Made by a program: the position numbers and the translations under genes. Below the pieces are notes generated by a model. It was not told where the DNA came from and made no database searches. It worked only from the letters and a program-made list of their open reading frames with translations. From the NCBI GenBank assembly GCA_903935095.1, contig CAIZQH010000018.1, positions 37,620 to 101,619 on the forward strand: a stretch of DNA of 64,000 nucleotides. Direction: 5' to 3'. The DNA is from an uncultured Flavobacteriales bacterium (GTDB taxonomy: Bacteria > Bacteroidota > Bacteroidia > Flavobacteriales_D > Crocinitomicaceae). Positions 63,175 through 64,000 of the stretch are shown piece by piece (position 1 is the stretch's first letter; every line of letters starts with the position of its first letter).

Positions 63175-64000
63175 CTATTCGAAGGTAATTTTATTGACAA
63201 AAAGCACGTTTCGCTTGCGCTTCACGTCATCGTCCTTTGTGTTTTTAATGCGCTGAACACCATAGGAAAGAAAGTAGTTGTCGTACCAGAAATAGATCTC
63301 AGAGCTCGCAAATCTTACTTTGTCATTATCAAGGGAGCCGTTGATTTTGGCGGAGGTTTTTTCCGATAGCATAGCTCCATTGAAGTCGAATTCTTTACCA
63401 TAAATAAAACTACCATCTGCAAAGACAAGTTTAATCGTACTTTGTGTTTGTCCAGCGATCCGTATGAATCGTTTTACATAGTAAGGTTTAGTAAATGGAT
63501 ACATTTTGAAACACTGACTCCATAATAACTCCCCTTCTTTATTGAATTTGGCGATGAGCGCATGCGTGTATTGGTACCCATCAAACACTTGAACATAGGT
63601 GGTGGTTGGTTTGCCGTTTACATAGGTTGTGCGGGATTCCGTTCGATAAGTAGGATAATACGCTTCTCCAAGAAAAAGATAATCATCGCCACATGGAATG
63701 ATGTCATGAATGGCCATATTATACGAAATCGCTAACTCTTTTCCACGATCTGCCATGCGCTCTTGTTTCTTTTCAATGCGAGCCTTCGAACGTTCAGGCA
63801 AATAAGAAAGGAAATTTTCTAAATCAATGAAATTGTAAAAACGCGGTTCTTGTAAGGCGCCATCCACGGTTGTTGTCATGTATAATCCGGTACTTGCAGA
63901 TCCCCTCAGGTTCGAATATGTACCAGAAATTAATACATCTTTTTCATCTAAGGCCGCAACAGTCGTAGATTTCAATTTCTTATCCAAGTCCTCATCAAGG
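63175..64000 (-). CDS. Unknown protein, 5' end cut by window
   Basis: The last 275 codons are present and the frame is open to base 64000. Beta-rich sequence with phrases such as ALIAKFNKEGELLWSQ, KLVFADGSFIYGKEF and DDYLFLGEAYYPTYR, which resemble beta-propeller or NHL-like strand repeats. It also has an acidic/basic KARIEKKQERMADRGKE segment. The signal peptide, if any, is outside the window. I do not recognise the family. It stands 3 nt upstream of the pterin dehydratase gene. Confidence 0.7.
   Translation of the reverse strand, partial: LDEDLDKKLKSTTVAALDEKDVLISGTYSNLRGSASTGLYMTTTVDGALQEPRFYNFIDLENFLSYLPERSKARIEKKQERMADRGKELAISYNMAIHDIIPCGDDYLFLGEAYYPTYRTESRTTYVNGKPTTTYVQVFDGYQYTHALIAKFNKEGELLWSQCFKMYPFTKPYYVKRFIRIAGQTQSTIKLVFADGSFIYGKEFDFNGAMLSEKTSAKINGSLDNDKVRFASSEIYFWYDNYFLSYGVQRIKNTKDDDVKRKRNVLFVNKITFE

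Noticed and set aside
1..64000. Mobile elements, prophage, tRNA or rRNA genes
   Set aside because: No transposase, integrase or phage protein was recognised, and intergenic gaps are short with no cloverleaf or rRNA-like sequence seen.

Overview
The window looks like chromosomal core DNA of a Bacteroidota bacterium, most likely a member of Flavobacteriales (a Fluviicola/Crocinitomicaceae-like organism is my guess; no rRNA is present to settle it). The reasons are: type IX secretion (T9SS) C-terminal sorting domains on several secreted proteins, a gliding-motility-type CHU_C domain, families largely confined to Bacteroidota (DUF4271, DUF4270, a DUF6029-like protein, Omp28, long-form IspG, Bacteroidota-type HemD, an N-terminal-only glycogen synthase next to panC/panD), and promoters of the Bacteroidota type with a -7 box TAnnTTTG. 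I count 54 protein genes, two of them cut by the window edges. I see no tRNA, rRNA, CRISPR array, prophage or insertion sequence.

Layout. 1-3.2 kb: LD-carboxypeptidase (partial), ispD, a lipid kinase, and a divergent membrane protein. 3.2-5.9 kb: an ECF sigma factor with a single-pass membrane partner carrying a T9SS type B (CHU_C) domain, then a secreted thioredoxin-like protein. 5.9-12.2 kb, all minus strand: mreB, purH, nrdA and nrdB, with a 70-bp tandem duplication that includes the last codons of nrdA. 12.2-12.7 kb: the longest gene-free stretch. 12.7-20.5 kb: comF, an FAD oxidoreductase, lepA, a b-type-like membrane protein with a c-type cytochrome lipoprotein, hflX, and rnr on the opposite strand. 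20.5-29 kb: a T9SS cargo protein, then a tight run of tlpA-like, DUF6029-like, Omp28-like, rpoN, PAP2-like, coiled-coil lipoprotein and TPR genes. 29-37 kb: glutaryl-CoA dehydrogenase, DUF4271, hemD, a T9SS thioredoxin-like protein, an RluA-family enzyme and ispG. 37-46 kb: a TonB-domain lipoprotein, a 1193-residue sensor kinase coupled to uridine kinase, a redoxin, a T9SS serine protease and hemW. 46-54 kb: Spx/ArsC-like, bacilliredoxin, a solute-binding-like lipoprotein, mutS, a SpoU methyltransferase, a T9SS beta-propeller-like protein and lysS. 54-64 kb: an AsmA-like protein, rfaE2-like, panD, panC, the glycogen synthase N-domain, DUF4270, glmS, pterin dehydratase and an unknown partial gene.

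How it fits together. Most genes are housekeeping: isoprenoid (ispD, ispG), heme (hemD, hemW), pantothenate (panC, panD), purines and deoxynucleotides (purH, nrdAB), translation (lepA, hflX, lysS), RNA decay (rnr), repair (mutS) and envelope (mreB, glmS, ldc, AsmA-like). The accessory theme is the cell surface and its redox state: several thioredoxin-fold proteins and five proteins with T9SS-type domains.

Three patterns are not explained by gene content. First, an ECF sigma factor is paired with a membrane protein whose periplasmic part ends in a T9SS sorting domain. Second, seven of ten convergent gene pairs end within -4 to +1 nt of each other with shared or abutting stop codons, leaving no room for terminators. 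Third, consensus TAnnTTTG boxes often lie only 4-8 nt before ATG, implying leaderless mRNAs, and several such promoters carry perfect palindromes at the expected operator position. All functional calls are from reading the sequence; no database search was run.
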